NCBI GenBank assembly: GCA_013397865.1
Contig: VZTI01003364.1
Span: 562,237 to 626,236 of the forward strand
Length of the DNA: 64,000 nt
From: Struthidea cinerea
Taxonomy: Eukaryota; Chordata; Aves; Passeriformes; Corcoracidae
Direction: 5' to 3'
Shown: piece after piece, positions 24,890 through 38,050 of the stretch
Layout: every line of letters starts with the position of its first letter
Numbering within the stretch: position 1 is the stretch's first letter
The notes under the pieces: model-generated
What the model saw: the letters and a program-made list of their open reading frames with translations, nothing else
Told to the model about the DNA's origin: nothing
The model's database searches: none
Translations under genes and position numbers: made by a program

Positions 24890-24903
24890 GTTGCCATGGC
24901 GCT
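24890..24903. promoter_or_regulatory. X-box-like RFX motif upstream of RGS22
   Basis: GTTGCCATGGCGCT agrees with the first 11 of 14 positions of the palindromic RFX X-box GTTGCCATGGCAAC. It lies about 100 bp upstream of the RGS22 ATG. RFX factors drive ciliary and testis genes, so the location fits, but the right half-site is imperfect. Confidence 0.5.
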
Positions 24904-27900
24904 GCAAACAGGGCGCGGGCAGCGCCCAGCCTGGCACCGCGCTCCCTGAGGGAGGACAGTCCCAAAGGAGATGCCTGAGAAGCAGAAATATGAGGGTACT
25001 TGTAGCCAGAAATGAAACTAAACACTCCCAGAATGTCAGTTTCTGCCTTGGCTCCAGCACGTAAGAAAAAGTCACGTTTCTGGTGGGGTCAGCGAAAGCT
25101 GTGTGCAAAGAAGGAATTCAGGCTCCTATGTGAGGATTTCAGTGGGATTTAGGTATTTCACAACTGGGATCTGAAACCGTCCTACCTAGCAAGTACCTTA
25201 TCCTAGAACTGCATAAATCCCTCAGGATTTTTTGGCATGAAAGTTCACTAAAGGTTCTCTGCCGCTGCTTATTTCCAGACCAGCACTGCTTTTAGCAACT
25301 TGGCAAAAATCCCACTGGGATCAGTTGTACAAGATGTCATGTATGCAAAAGGCACATGAAGGGCTCCTTTGAGAAGTCTAATCCATCAGCCGGACTTGGG
25401 AAGTGCCCAAATCGCACCAAGACCTTGCCATTCCCGGAAAACCATCATTGGCGTCCCCTTTGACAGAGCAGAGTAGTATATTCAGTTGTACCACTCAATC
25501 GTGAAAAAAAGTTTTATTTTAACTCATACATGACTTTGGTGGAATCCATGGTTAAGTAAAAACAGAACAAATGCACATGCTCAGGGACTGCATCTTAAAG
25601 TCCCGGAATTGATGAGTGTTAATAACGAACAAGCAGCAAATCTGTTACCATAGAGGCAGGGAAAATGGCATCATCTCCTAGAAACACATGATATTTTGCA
25701 CCCTCTACTCCAGATGTACATTCCCACTCCTGGAGATGCCTGTCCAAATACAATCACTGATCTAATTGCTAAATGCCAGAATAATACTTCTTCTAATTGT
25801 CTTAATGGACTACTGTTAGCTGTCTGATTAGCTTTTTAGGGCGGTTTGGATCAGGGTGGGGAGCGGGGGTGTCCCTTAAAGGGGACAATAGTATTTCCAA
25901 AGACCTATGAGATAAGCTGCATAATAGTTATTCAAGATACACATTTCAGCCAAAAGTTTCATATATATAGAGAACAACAACAAAAATAAATAATAAAATA
26001 TAAAGATTCAGACAAGTTAGCTATTGACAATTAAAATATCAGTATTCTGATGAAGTATTAACTATTCTTACATCCTCTATATGCAGATTCTATTCAATAA
26101 GACATGACAAACAGTAAGCTAACATCAAATTTCCTAGTGCTATGTATCAGGACATATTCTACTGTCACGATGAAATATTTCAAAGAGGTATACTTAATGA
26201 ATATGTAAGAGAAATATGCATAACAGTCCATAAAATGCAAAGTTAAACTTTTTCAACAGGTAGAAGAATTGCACTCCATTGTATTATGAGCCTGGATTGT
26301 CTCATAACCAAACTACTTAATATGATTTTAAATGTTTAAGCTAATGTTCATTCCATTCATTTTCCCCTGCCCCTTTCTTTCTGATGTAGGTATAAACATA
26401 GTCTGCAGTGTATAACTTTCTGCTAAACTTCCCTAATTGCTTGCAATTTTTGAAGAAAATACAACAGAAACATGATGAATGAGCCTTTTTTTTTTCCCCC
26501 CCTAAAAATTAGAAGTGGAAGCTACAACACAGCTCAGAAACAACTGAAGTCTGGAAATGAGTCAGTTAAGAAAAATAATATTTTAAAAGGTCCTTTTTCT
26601 ATCCTTCTGTCATCAGGTGTATTTTGACATAAAATTCTTAGGTCTTTGTGCTGTTTCAATGTGCTTCAAAGATTACATTTAGGATTAAGGTCATCAAAAA
26701 ATACACACTGTACTCTCTCATGGAGAATCTATTAGCAGTCGTCATCACTTTTTCATTATCTTAGTTAACAACACACATTTAGGTCAAACACTTTGTGTGT
26801 GTGCATTTCAGTCCTGATTTTATATTGTCAGTTAAAAGTTCACTAGCTAGTGAAGCTGAGATATAAAGCTCATTTTCCTCCTTTTTCACATTTCTCTCTT
26901 TCCATGCTCTTATTTTATTTTAATTTTTATTATTATTTAGCTTAGCAGATCTGCAGGCCTACAGGGTGTTTCATAACTATAGTCAAAGCCATGATCTATC
27001 CCAAAAAGCATCTTATCCTGTAGTAAAGATGAATGGCTAGACAGGATGGGGAAAAAGTTCTAAAAAAGGTGATACCCATAAAATATTAGGCAAAAGAAAG
27101 CAAAAATACTAAAAGTAGGTTTAAAATTGTTAGAAATTTTAGAAAATGGTAATCTATCAGAAGGCCATCACAGGAAGAGACTGCACTGGAAGGCAAATGG
27201 AAGGAAAACATCAGTTGGTCCACTTCATACCTGCTGGCATTTCCCTCCTCTGTAATAATGAAGAACCATTTGGAGAGGTGAACTTTCCATCAAGACTTTA
27301 ATCTGTCCTCCACTAATCTCTGAAATTTATGCTTTCTGCCATTTATCAGGGTAAGGATTTCTAAGTATTACCCAGGCAAAGCAGATCAAAACTGCTGAGA
27401 CAACTTTGCCCTTAAAGAACCACACGTACAAGCTATATCAGCTTGCTGGATGAACAAGCGTCCTTGTGACTTGCTCAGGTAAAGACAAAATGTAAATTGG
27501 ATTGCTTTATTAAATCCAAATGCACACTTATGTTTGTAGGTGCTAACCTGTGCTTGATTCCTGGCAGTGGTCATAGTGAAGTCATGAATTTTAATGTAGT
27601 TTTCAAAAGGTAGCAAATATTAATAACAAAAATGCAGATACACCTCTAGAGAGATACTCAAGGGCAGCTATTGATTTTCCATAGAAACACGGCATCTCAG
27701 ATAAAAGGGGGCATCTTCCTGTGATACCTTTAATACCTAAATATTTTTACAGAAATCCGACTTTAGTTAGATATAACTACTGTTTCTTTTTCAGATGATT
27801 ACCACAGAGATTTTAGTTTTGCATCTGAAAGCTGCAGTCACATACACTGAAAACAGGTGCTAGGAAACCTATTTAAAATATTGACTGCAGAAGTGCCAAA

Positions 27901-28214
27901 GTGGGAGTCAGATCATGAGAGGGAAGTACAAATCCAGTGGCAGATAGCTGGCCCTTAAATGCCTTAAATTATTCTGTTGGCAAAAGCACAGAGGCTGCCT
28001 GTGGTGATGGTAAGGCTTCTGTGTTGAATCTGATAGTCCCAGTTTACAGGCATAGTTTAATGCAATTCTATGGCTGTCATAAAAAATTAGTGCAAACACC
28101 TGAGGAAACTGTTATTGAGAATATGAGCAGTCAAAAGAATTTGAAAAGGAGAGAGAAAATATTCCTGAAGATAGTCTAGGTGAAGAGCAAAAAAACAAGC
28201 GCTTATAAATAAAA

Positions 28215-28821
28215 TAAGATGGGTCAATAGCATCCTGGCCTGTATCAGGAATAGCGTGGCCAGCAGGACCAGGGCAGTGATTGTCCCTCTGTACCCAGCA
28301 CTGGTGAGGCCACACCTCAAGTTCTGTGTCCAGTTCTGGGCCACTCACTACAAGAAGGACAGTGAGGTGCTGGAGCTTGTCTAGAGAAGGGCACTGGAGC
28401 TGGGGAATGGTTTAGAGCACAAGTCCTGTGAGGAGCAGTTGAGGGAGCTGGGGGCATTTAGCCTGGAGCAAAGAAGGCTCAGGGGAAACCTTATCACTCT
28501 CTACAGCTACCTGAAAGGAGGTGGTAGCCAAGTGGGGGTCGGTCTCTTTTCCCAGGTATCAGGTGATAGGACAAGAGGAAATGGCCTCAAGTTGTGACAG
28601 AGGAGTTTTAGATTGGCTATTAGGAAAAAATTCTTCACCAAAAGGATTGTCCAGCACTGGAACAGGCTACACAGGGAAGTGGTTGAGTGACTGTCCCTGA
28701 AGGTATTTAAGGAACTTGTGACACTTAGGGACATGGTTTAGTGGTGGACTTCGCAGTGCCAGGTTAATGGTTGGACTCAATGATCTTAGTGGGCTTTTTC
28801 AACCTAAACCATTCTATGATT
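28215..28821 (+). mobile_element. CR1 LINE, 3' part
   Basis: Sequence runs from ATCCTGGCCTGTATCAGGAA through GTGAGGCCACACCTCAAGTT and CTGGAACAGGCTACACAGGG to CAACCTAAACCATTCTATGA, the usual CR1 3' terminus. 5' truncated. Open frames on the opposite strand are shadows of it. Confidence 0.95.
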
Positions 28822-30602
28822 CCAGAAATAGTAAAGGAAGAAATGCAACCTAGCTTTGGGCTATCAACATTAGAAACCTTTAACTACTGGAGGAGAATCT
28901 CGGAGGGAAGTCCAAAGAGCTTTACCTCTACAGAAGTCTGTATTCGGATAGTCACTGGAGAATACTTCTGGACTTGTCCATGTTGCCAATGGCCCAAAGA
29001 TTCTTTTAACAATCTTATTCTATCAGGACAGTGTAGCGGTGTCTTATCAGATTTAAAGGCTTTAAGTAAGGTTTGAATTCCATTTGCTTAATATGGGTCT
29101 TGAAAAACATTAGGGGAATGCAGAGACATACCTGGAAAATGAACTGGAATTTGGAAGGACCGCTTAGCAATTTGTGATATACATTGGTAGTCTTACTACC
29201 TCCTACATGCCAAGTAGTGTGTATGCCTCCTGCATACACACCTGCAGTTATCTGATTCCTTCATAAATTTCTGTTAGTGTCTTAAGGCATAACTCCTAGA
29301 GCTTTAGGAGAATTTCACACTACCTTTCCTAATTTTGGAAAGGAGCATTAACACTTAATTGAAAAAATTATTTAGCAAGATTATTAAGTAAAATTATTAT
29401 AAATAATAATAGAAATAGAGAAATTATCTAGAAATTATTATTAGAAATAAAGTAATTCTGCAAAGACAGAATGAAAATCAGGAAAGAATTACTAGAGCCA
29501 CAGCTATCAAACCATATACAAGATAAAAATATTGGCATGGTAGTCTACAGCAAGGCAGAGTTTTTTGCTAGCAGCCCTACTACAGTTAATGTAGCATATC
29601 TTTCAGCTGAAACATAGATACAGATCAGAAGAAACTGTGACAGTTATTTCTCACAGAGATTTCGCTGTCAGAGGATGTATCCAAAGTTTTGGCACTATGT
29701 ACAAAAGATTGCATTGTTACTGTCTATTATCTATTTTCCATGTAGATAAACCGGAGTCTTGGTTTGTAATACATTTTGGCTGCGCTAATTTAAGCTTTTC
29801 AAAGTTATTACCACTTCCTACTTCTAGTTGCGCAAGTAAATTTCATTACTTTTCCTTTTTCTGGGGTCACTCACAGCTTGGTTTATGTCAGATCAGTTTC
29901 TTGATCATTGCTTAAGAGGAGTTCCAGTCCACCAAAGGTCCAATGCAAGAGGCATAATGAAGAAGCTTCAGCAGATAGGAATAGCATATGCCAATAACAT
30001 CAAACACTCCTTTAGCAGATCATCTCCTGGCAGTAGGTGTCAAATACCAACAAGACACACTAAAAGCATGCATGTCCTCCCTTCCTTGCTGTCAAGCAGG
30101 TGTCGACAGCAGTCCCCAAAGCCAGGATTCCCCAGCTGAGTTATCCAAGTGAAATATTACTGATGCATCAAGTCTGGATAGCAGCAGTGCTGTTTGAGAC
30201 AAAACATCTCACTGACCACCAGGTCCCACATTTTTGTTACACTGCTGTGGTTGCTGTGGAGTTCTATAATGAAATAGATCAGGAGACTGACTGAGCAGAA
30301 AAAAAGAATCAGGAGGAAAAAAAGAAAAATATTTCATGTTCCACCACTTCAAGAACACAGCAGTGTCTACTCAATAGGTGCTGAGAATTGTGTGAGAATC
30401 CACAACTAATAGGTGCTCCTTAAGATTTCAATAATGCTTCAGAAAAGCACCCAAAAATTACAGCTGTCTTATTTTGTAGGTATTTTACTTTCCTAACTAC
30501 CTATTGCACTGCTAGACTCCAGGAGTACCTAGTTAAAAAATAAAGAACACTTTAAGTTACCAAATTTTCACCCAGTCTTCATTTGACCAAAAAAAAAAAA
30601 AA

Positions 30603-30619
30603 NNNNNNNNNNNNNNNNN
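30603..30619. other. Assembly gap (17 N) inside poly-A
   Basis: The Ns are flanked on both sides by adenine runs, so this is most likely an unresolved homopolymer, possibly of different true length. Confidence 0.95.
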
Positions 30620-32739
30620 AAAAAAAAAGCTGTCATTCTGACATTGTTTAAAATATGTTACATGGGAATACTTAGTCTTTTCAAATTTGAGTTTAAAAAA
30701 GTTAATGTTTTCCCTTTCTTGTTTACTAAAGCCTTCAGAGCATCAATAAAATATGAATAAAATGCATACGATATTTCTCCTGTGATCATTTAAAAACCAT
30801 GATAGAGGAGGCACAGTATTCATACTTCATAAAACCATATTGGATTTTTTAATCAAATACATTTTCTTACTTGGGGAATAAAGTCCAGAGCTTGCAACTC
30901 CTGAAACTACCAATTCTCAAATGCTTCAACTGCAACACTTCCATGAAAGAGTTATGTTTTGTACTCTAGACTGGCATGGAGACCGCTGGATAATCCAAGT
31001 CTCTGGCTGAGAGAGGAACTGAGCCACGAGGCACTGTTCAGGCCAGTCTATAAATCCATGATCTTGCCTGGTTGCTGTAGGACCTGGCTGCAGGCCCAGC
31101 ACAGCTTCACCTTGTAAAGGAGGCCCTGGAGAAGTAATACCATCCGAACTGCTTCCCAGGATGCTCACTCCTTTTGTAGATTTTGGTATGCAGCTCCCGG
31201 AGGCAAGAATTATGGCCACCGGTGCTTTAAGCCATTCAAAATATTTTGCATTTGTAATGTTGAGTCAGTGTGTATGGGTTAAAGAGAGAAGGAAAACTAG
31301 AGTTCTGTTCTGTAAGAAAAACCGTTGGTGCCCCCTTGTGATATTTTATCATCAGCATTTGAAGTTCAGGGCTATTTTCAGTGAGGAAAGCAGTTCAACA
31401 TTAAGATGGTTTCACATTTAAGTAAGTTAATTGAGCAAAGCTTTTCAAGAATTAGTTTGTTTTATTGGTATCTACTCCATGTTGTATGACATTCTCCCAG
31501 GACTACTTTATGCCAATTATTTAAGCCAAGGAAAAAGTCCAGAACAGGAACTTAAACAGTGTCCCAGTGAGCATTTCTGTTTGAAGCAGAAAACAAGACC
31601 CATCGCACTTTCTCATATTATGCCTATTTGCAATACAGAGTCTTGAACAATTTCTTAACAGAAACACTTCCAGTAGAAATGCTGAAAGGTAACTACATCC
31701 CAGTAATAGTTTTTGTACATCACAATACAGTACACAAGGGAAAAAGGAAAGAGGAAAATGAAGACTAAAATTGTAGTAGTCATGGGAGTGCTGCTTTTGT
31801 ACAAATCTTTTCAAAAGAGGAAAGAATGTTTGCAAAACAAACAGAACTCATTTGTAAAAGCCAAAAAGATTGCTATGGCCACAATCTCCATAGCATCTAA
31901 TCTATCAAAACGTGCACCAGGAAAATGTGATATATTCATACCAGAGGTAAATTTCATTTTGTATCCCAGTGGTCTACATATAAGCTGGGTACTGTGGTAC
32001 TGAGTCCTGGCAGAACAGAGCACTTGTAGGAGATGTGTTCTTCAGACTCCTAATAATGTATTACATCCAATTCAGGACTTCAGGAACTTTAGTGTCTGCT
32101 CAGTGAACATGAGATAGGAGTCCTCCATTTAGGCACCAGCAGCAGTTTAGGATGATAAGTAACATTTTTGCTAAAGTGGAAGACTGCTGCACAACTGCTG
32201 AGTAATTCAGCAGTAATCTTGCAGCTCCAAACAGTAACTTTTTCCAAGCATTACTATGTTTATCTAGGGTACTACTGCTTCCCAACTAGCTGTCCCTCTT
32301 TTTCCAAAGCTACTATCTTTCTACCACTTCAGCTGGTTCTAGTCATGACACAATATCTAAGTTTAAGTAGTTTATGGAAATAGGTTTTTTACTATGAGTC
32401 CAGAGTGAAAAGCAGCAGCTGAAATACATGCACAGTTTCCACATCCCATTTGCCTACAGAGAGATTAAAGTGCCTACAGAATTAAGACACAAGCACTGTG
32501 GCAGAATTGCTTTCAGAATGAGTGTTAAAGCACAGGGTGGGACAATTAGAGGGGCTTTTAACACTTGAACTCCAGTCTTCAAGTCAGAAATCTACTTTTA
32601 TATGAAACTTTGAGAGTTCGACAGTGCTTATAAGTTCATTAAAAATGTCATGCCATCAATATTTTCAGCTGAAGAGTTGATTTCATTACTACTCATCCAT
32701 TAGCACCCAGCTCAATAAGGTCGTACTAGCATTTAGGCT

Positions 32740-32786
32740 TTTGACAAGCTTGGGTAGGTTCTAACACTCTTCAGAAGCTTGTCAAA
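32740..32786. repeat. Perfect 12-bp inverted repeat, 23-nt spacer
   Basis: Arms TTTGACAAGCTT (32740-32751) and AAGCTTGTCAAA (32775-32786) are exact reverse complements. Could be a hairpin or a small relic of an inverted-repeat element. No flanking target-site duplication was recognised. Confidence 0.9.
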
Positions 32787-34581
32787 GCGAAAAAATGTGT
32801 TAAGACTTTTTGTAATGGGTATTTCAACTAATCAGAGCTCAGAAAGTAAGAAAGTGAAAACAAGCTTTGTTTTCATTTAACTAAAAATAAACACATCATT
32901 CCCAGAAAGCAGTCAGGTTCTGCTGTGGCATCTGACAAGTGATAACAGAGCCTGCTAGATATTTTGCATCAAAAAAATCCTGTAAGATTCAGTACGGGCA
33001 AAAAAATTGCACCTGTAAAAATATAATCACATCAAATACTACATCATCACAAGACTCAAGCAGAGAAAGAAAAACGCCTGAAGCTTAAAAGAACAAAGTA
33101 CAAGGTTGCACATTTGAGGTTCAGTAGAAATTAATGGCAAAAAATATTTTCAAAATTTGTGAGAAGAATGTGGGAGTACTACACCAAGTGACTGAACTGT
33201 GAATGTGCAGAAGACCTGTAAAAGAAATATTTATCTTAGTATGCGTTGGTCAAAGTATTTCCTATAGAGAAAAGAAAGCCATAATGTTATTCGAGGTCTT
33301 GAGGGGGTTTCACTTTGAATCAATTCAACCAGTATTCCAAGAACAGATTCCAGTGGAAACAGTGAGGGGTTGTTAGACACATCTGTTGTTGGATTGTCTT
33401 AAAAGATGAGTCTAAATTCAGAGGATTTTTGTCAGTGAAAGAACAATCATAATATTGGGGAATAAAAGTCTAAGAGAAGGATCAGATATACAGAATAGCT
33501 ATTTTAATTGCAATGCTAAAAAGAAGGCAACAGGTTAAGTGACTAGTAGAGCAATCTGAAATAGGTCAGCAACATGGTAATGGAACAGTATTCTAACCAG
33601 TCTGAAGACAGAACTTGAGGAGCTGACATAAGAGTTTGGCACTAGAGTCCAGGAGTCCCTTTCTAATGTAACTTTGCTGTATTTCTTCATGTGCCTATGA
33701 AAAGAGAAATAAAAGAAATTACTTCTTGTATTAAAATTAACCAGCATGGCCTCAATTGCCTAAGGTGTTCCAAAGAACAACAAATACATGGAACAGGAAA
33801 ATGATCTGACATATGTTGTTGAGTTCCTTAGTTTAATGAACAAATTTTTTTTCTCATTTTTGGCTAGTTAGTGATAAAATGTACAAACATTCCCTAGCCT
33901 ATAAACAACTCCAAAGATTTATAACCATTTTTTGCCTAAGCTCTTCCATACTTGTCACCAAGGAAAGAATGATCAGAGACTTAAGTAATTTCAATTTCCT
34001 TCTCACAAACCACTTGAGGTTTATGGTTGCTGCTCCAAAAAGAAAAGATTTATGAAGTAAAATTCTTGCAGCAACATCTGTCAGCAGCAAAAGGTTACTT
34101 CCAGTAATTCTATTTTAGAATTTAAGCCCACAGTTCTGGCTTAAACCATCATGGTCAGAAAACTGAATTCATTCCCTGGGCATTTGTAGGCAATGTCCCT
34201 CCTCCCACTATAGATCACGTCTGTCTGAAGGGAATCAGGATTGCAAAAATAAAGTTTTCAGCAGCCCTATACTAACCCAAATATTATCTTGAACGTTATC
34301 TCCATGTTCCAGAGCAAAAGACAATTCACTCCTCCCTTTCCAAAAAATCTGTTGTCGGTTGTAAGAAGAAATCTTGAGACGGAGAACAACCATGGGCAAG
34401 ATATTTTAGAATACTCTTGATCATTGTCATTTCTACTCCAGGAGCACTTTTGCATTCTTCTTATCAGGTCTCCAAGAATTAATTCAGCCCAGTAGAAAAA
34501 GAAAGATACTAGATGTGAATCCCTAGATTCCCTGATCCTTGAAAGCTGTTTTCTGTTTGAGTTTTTTATTGGAAGAGAGGT

Positions 34582-34610
34582 GGGGTGGGGGTCATTTTGG
34601 GGGTTTAGGG
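34582..34610 (+). other. G-quadruplex motif
   Basis: Four guanine runs of 4, 5, 5 and 3 separated by loops T, TCATTTT and TTTA satisfy the canonical G3+N1-7 rule on the plus strand. They lie within a longer G/T-rich tract that continues to about 34670. Confidence 0.8.
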
Positions 34611-36973
34611 ATGGTGTTTGTTTGCTGGGGTCGTTTGTTTGGTTTTGGGTTGGCTGTTTGTTTCCTTATGAAGAACTTATGTCCTCCTTTGCGGTTTCAT
34701 TGAAGTCCTGACTCACAGCTTCGTGATGTGTGACAGAGACTAATTGAGAGATATAGTACAGAGAAAAAAGCATACTAACAGGGGCTCTTTATTTCCACTC
34801 TCCTACCCCAAATACTTAATTTCTGTCAATAAAGCAGTCATATAATGAAAGAATTTTCATTCCTTTCACCCAAACTATTAGAGACTATTAGATAGCTATC
34901 ATATACCTTGTGTTCTATTAGATATACTTAATGTGTAGGTAAAGAATAACATCACTTTTATTTCTCCCTTGTGTCAAGGCATAAATCTAATTTTATTTTA
35001 AAAGAAATCTAGAAAAAAAAGTAAATAAAATAAAACATCACTGTCACGGAGTATATTTACCCAGAGATGAGAAGTCTAGCTTTCTCACTTCTCTCACCTC
35101 TGGTATAGCAGTGACAACCACAAAGAACACATTTCACCTAGACACCAGAGCATAGATTACATTTGTAATCACTAGATTACGTTTGTGATAGACCCAACTG
35201 AGCAAGAGATATGTGATTCAAGAAGATATTTTTGTGAGACAGATTAAGAAAGAAAAAAAAAAAGAAACTTCTAAATATGCCAAAAGAAGAGAAAAATGTT
35301 GAAAATTGTGAAATAGGATCTAAGTATTTTTTTTCCTTTCAAGCTACTCCTTGTTGAATGGATACTGTAGACATCAAAGATACTACCTTTAAAAACAATG
35401 CCTGTACCAGAACCAATTTACTCTATCCTCCCTGAATTGTTCTGATATTAGCAAAAGGTAACACAACTCTTTACCAAATTTTCTCAAATGGAAAAGATAC
35501 TTAATAACTGATTCTTGAACTGAGTTCCTATATGGTTTTCCACTCAAAGGTGCACCTATTTCAGTAACACTTTCAGAACTATTGAACCCCATGTATTTCT
35601 GGATTGGGCTGCAACATTCCACATCAGAAAGCAAGCTAGATACTCTCATTGCCTATCATAACTCGTCCATAAATTTCAAGAATGCATTTAAAGCTTTTTT
35701 TTTTTAATTGAGACATTTTAGAGATACTGGCATTTAGCAAAGGTAACATGCAGTGATGACAATAGCAGTCTGAAGTGTTATGACATGTAGTACTTAATCT
35801 GCATTGCATTTACTACCATCCCCTACTATATTTGGTAATTCGACAGCAAGAAACAAAACTAATCCAAATTATTATAAAGATAAATGACATTTATATTCAG
35901 ATTCTTGTGTCATATAACTTCCTGTCTAGAAAGCTATTCATTTTAACCTTTAATAGAAAGTATTAAACATTTCTAAAATTGTATATTTACTTACTATATA
36001 CTTAGGGTATAAAGAACAAATCCAATGGTTTTTTAAACTTAACTTTTAAGTAGAGCTTGAACACCTAAAGTTCAAAACAATTGGAGAAATGCAAATATTA
36101 ATCAAGTCATGTAACCATTGTCCCACCTGCAGTCTCCTCCTCTGTAATGAATTCCATTCTTCCTAATCCAAACCTATATGCAGACACACTCTATATTCCC
36201 TAGCTTGCCCCCAAACCCTTCGCCTCAATTGTTCCCTTAGAATAGAAAGGGCAGTCTTCAAGTTGCTGCCAGTCTAACCTAAGAACAAGGCAAAGGCTCA
36301 GCAAACACAGATAAGTATGGAATTAAAGTGTTGATACTTATAGTCACGCAATAAACATGGCATCTTCTGGCAGATATATTGGGTTGACTCCTTTTTTAAT
36401 GATAAGGTTTGGTTAATAGAGTTAGTGTTAAAACTTCTATACCATTTTGCTAACCATGTTGTCTCTCCTCCTTCCAAACACTATGTAAAACTACTATGCC
36501 AAAAATCAAGAATGGTAAAAGTACTAACCAAATTACAGATCACAACAATTATAGATGAGATAGAAGAAGTGATGTTTCTAGAACATCCTGAAGTGTATTA
36601 TCCTGGTCCATTTGGCTTAAACATCCACACATTGCGTAAAAAGAAATAAAGAAAAAATAAGAAAAAATCTTAGAGGTTATTTGCAATTTTTAGACACTAC
36701 AGATAAAGGGATGTGTGAATAAATATTAAAAGAGGCAAATACGAAGCTTATGGTTTACTTGAAAGCTCTTTTTTGGCTGGTTTTTTTTCTTTATCAGACT
36801 TTTAAAAATAGCTCAGTGTTGAGGCTTACCTACAAATACACATAGTAAAATAACATCATCAAAAATATAACACAAAAGACAACATCAGAGGCAAAGTGGG
36901 GAATAAACACCAGCTGACAAGTGTTCTCCAAGATGCTTGTGACAAATGAACTTTTTGAAAGGACAAGTAGGAC

Positions 36974-37002
36974 AATATCAATTGTAGAAGTCAATTGATA
37001 TT
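36974..37002. repeat. Perfect 11-bp inverted repeat, 7-nt loop
   Basis: Arms AATATCAATTG (36974-36984) and CAATTGATATT (36992-37002) are exact reverse complements. Intergenic, about 1 kb past the FBXO43 stop codon. Confidence 0.9.
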
Positions 37003-37530
37003 ATATCTTCGTAGAAGTACTGTGTCCATTTCTGTCACCTGTATTTCAAGCTGTTTGTAATTGCTAGGATACAAACCAAAACCACACAAAAATTGTTTGA
37101 TGTCCAAGAGACAGATTGAGTTAGTTTTCTATAATGGATCAGCATATTTAGTTCAAGAGCATAATACGTGAATTCCCTTAATTAAACTAGAGATAGAGAA
37201 AGAGGGATTTCCGGTTGTAGATAATCCTTTAGCTCAAGTACAAGTGTGAAGGTGATCTGGTATCTGGGAGTTGAAGTCAAGCATAAAGGTAAATTCACAA
37301 CAGCAAAGGTGATGCCACAGCATTTTTAGATATGTGAATATATACAGTATTACCTGAAGTTTTCAAGACAAAAACTTTGTAAAACTCTGTACAACAGAAT
37401 ATCCACAAAGCATCAGTTTAGTTTATAAATTACTATTCTATTGAATTCCATTACAGAGGCTAAGAGAACAACAAATTAATTATTCCAGTAAAAAATTCAG
37501 ACAACTAATATATTGGTTTTGACATATCAA

Positions 37531-37600
37531 CATTCATATAAATGGAAGTATTTCTTGCAAATGTACATTCATATAAATGGAAGTATTTCTTGCAAATGTA
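37531..37600. repeat. Exact 35-bp tandem duplication
   Basis: The unit beginning CATTCATATAAATGGAAGTA occurs at 37531-37565 and again, without a difference, at 37566-37600. Complete identity suggests a recent event or an assembly artefact. Confidence 0.95.
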
Positions 37601-37778
37601 CATACTGCCCCACTTTGAGACATTTTAAAAACAGTTACTGTAATTTAAAGTGAATAAATAAATCTGATTTCAAAGACTTTTTTAGAAATAATTTTAATTT
37701 GTCTTTAAGACAAGAATCACATTTTTAAACATCTACAAGGTACTGTAAGCTAAATACTGAAGACTACATTTAAGACAC

Positions 37779-37784
37779 TTTATT
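37779..37784 (-). terminator. FBXO43: Candidate FBXO43 polyadenylation signal
   Basis: AATAAA on the minus strand about 270 nt past the FBXO43 stop codon. Other A-rich hexamers lie further on, so use of this one is only inferred. Confidence 0.4.
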
Positions 37785-38050
37785 TAAAAATTAAGATGTT
37801 AGTAAGTTCCTACCTACTACACAACAGGTAAAACAAGACATAAAATATTTTTAAATGTTCGTTTTTTAAAAAACAAAAATATACTACATTAATTAAGATA
37901 TATACATGAGAGGTTATCTTGGTAAGTCAGCAAGAACAAATGGGATGATACTTTGAAAAATGCATACCTTTAGGAAGAATAGGAACAAGATTAGGAATTT
38001 AGGGGGAGGGGACAAAGAACTAAATGTAAGGAGTTACATGCCTTACAAAT

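Larger units (their letters stand above)
24660..24960 (-). promoter_or_regulatory. RGS22: CpG island at the RGS22 5' end
   Basis: An abrupt GC- and CpG-rich block surrounds the RGS22 initiator ATG (24788). It contains GCGCCG and GGGGCGG type motifs. Long open frames on the minus strand here reflect lack of stop codons in GC-rich DNA. The transcription start itself cannot be placed from sequence alone. Confidence 0.85.
24961..38050. other. Intergenic interval between RGS22 and FBXO43
   Basis: 13 kb between the RGS22 5' end and the FBXO43 stop codon. It contains one CR1 (28215-28821), AT-rich low complexity around 29340-29450, an assembly gap, two hairpins, a G-quadruplex motif, a tandem duplication and the FBXO43 3' UTR near its right end. 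I found no gene. The open frame at 36425-36649 (74 codons) is unrecognised and has no visible promoter or splice partner. Confidence 0.7.

Noticed and set aside
24572..25108. Long minus-strand open frames at the RGS22 promoter
   Set aside because: GC-rich island effect; only the short MRSKRLTT exon inside it is supported by splicing and homology.
30587..30628. Poly-A flanking the N run as a possible retrocopy tail
   Set aside because: No processed-gene sequence upstream; more likely a homopolymer assembly gap.
36425..36649. 74-codon plus-strand frame ending in HTLRKKK
   Set aside because: Reads plausibly as protein, but has no recognised homology, promoter or splice partner, and lies in AT-rich intergenic DNA.
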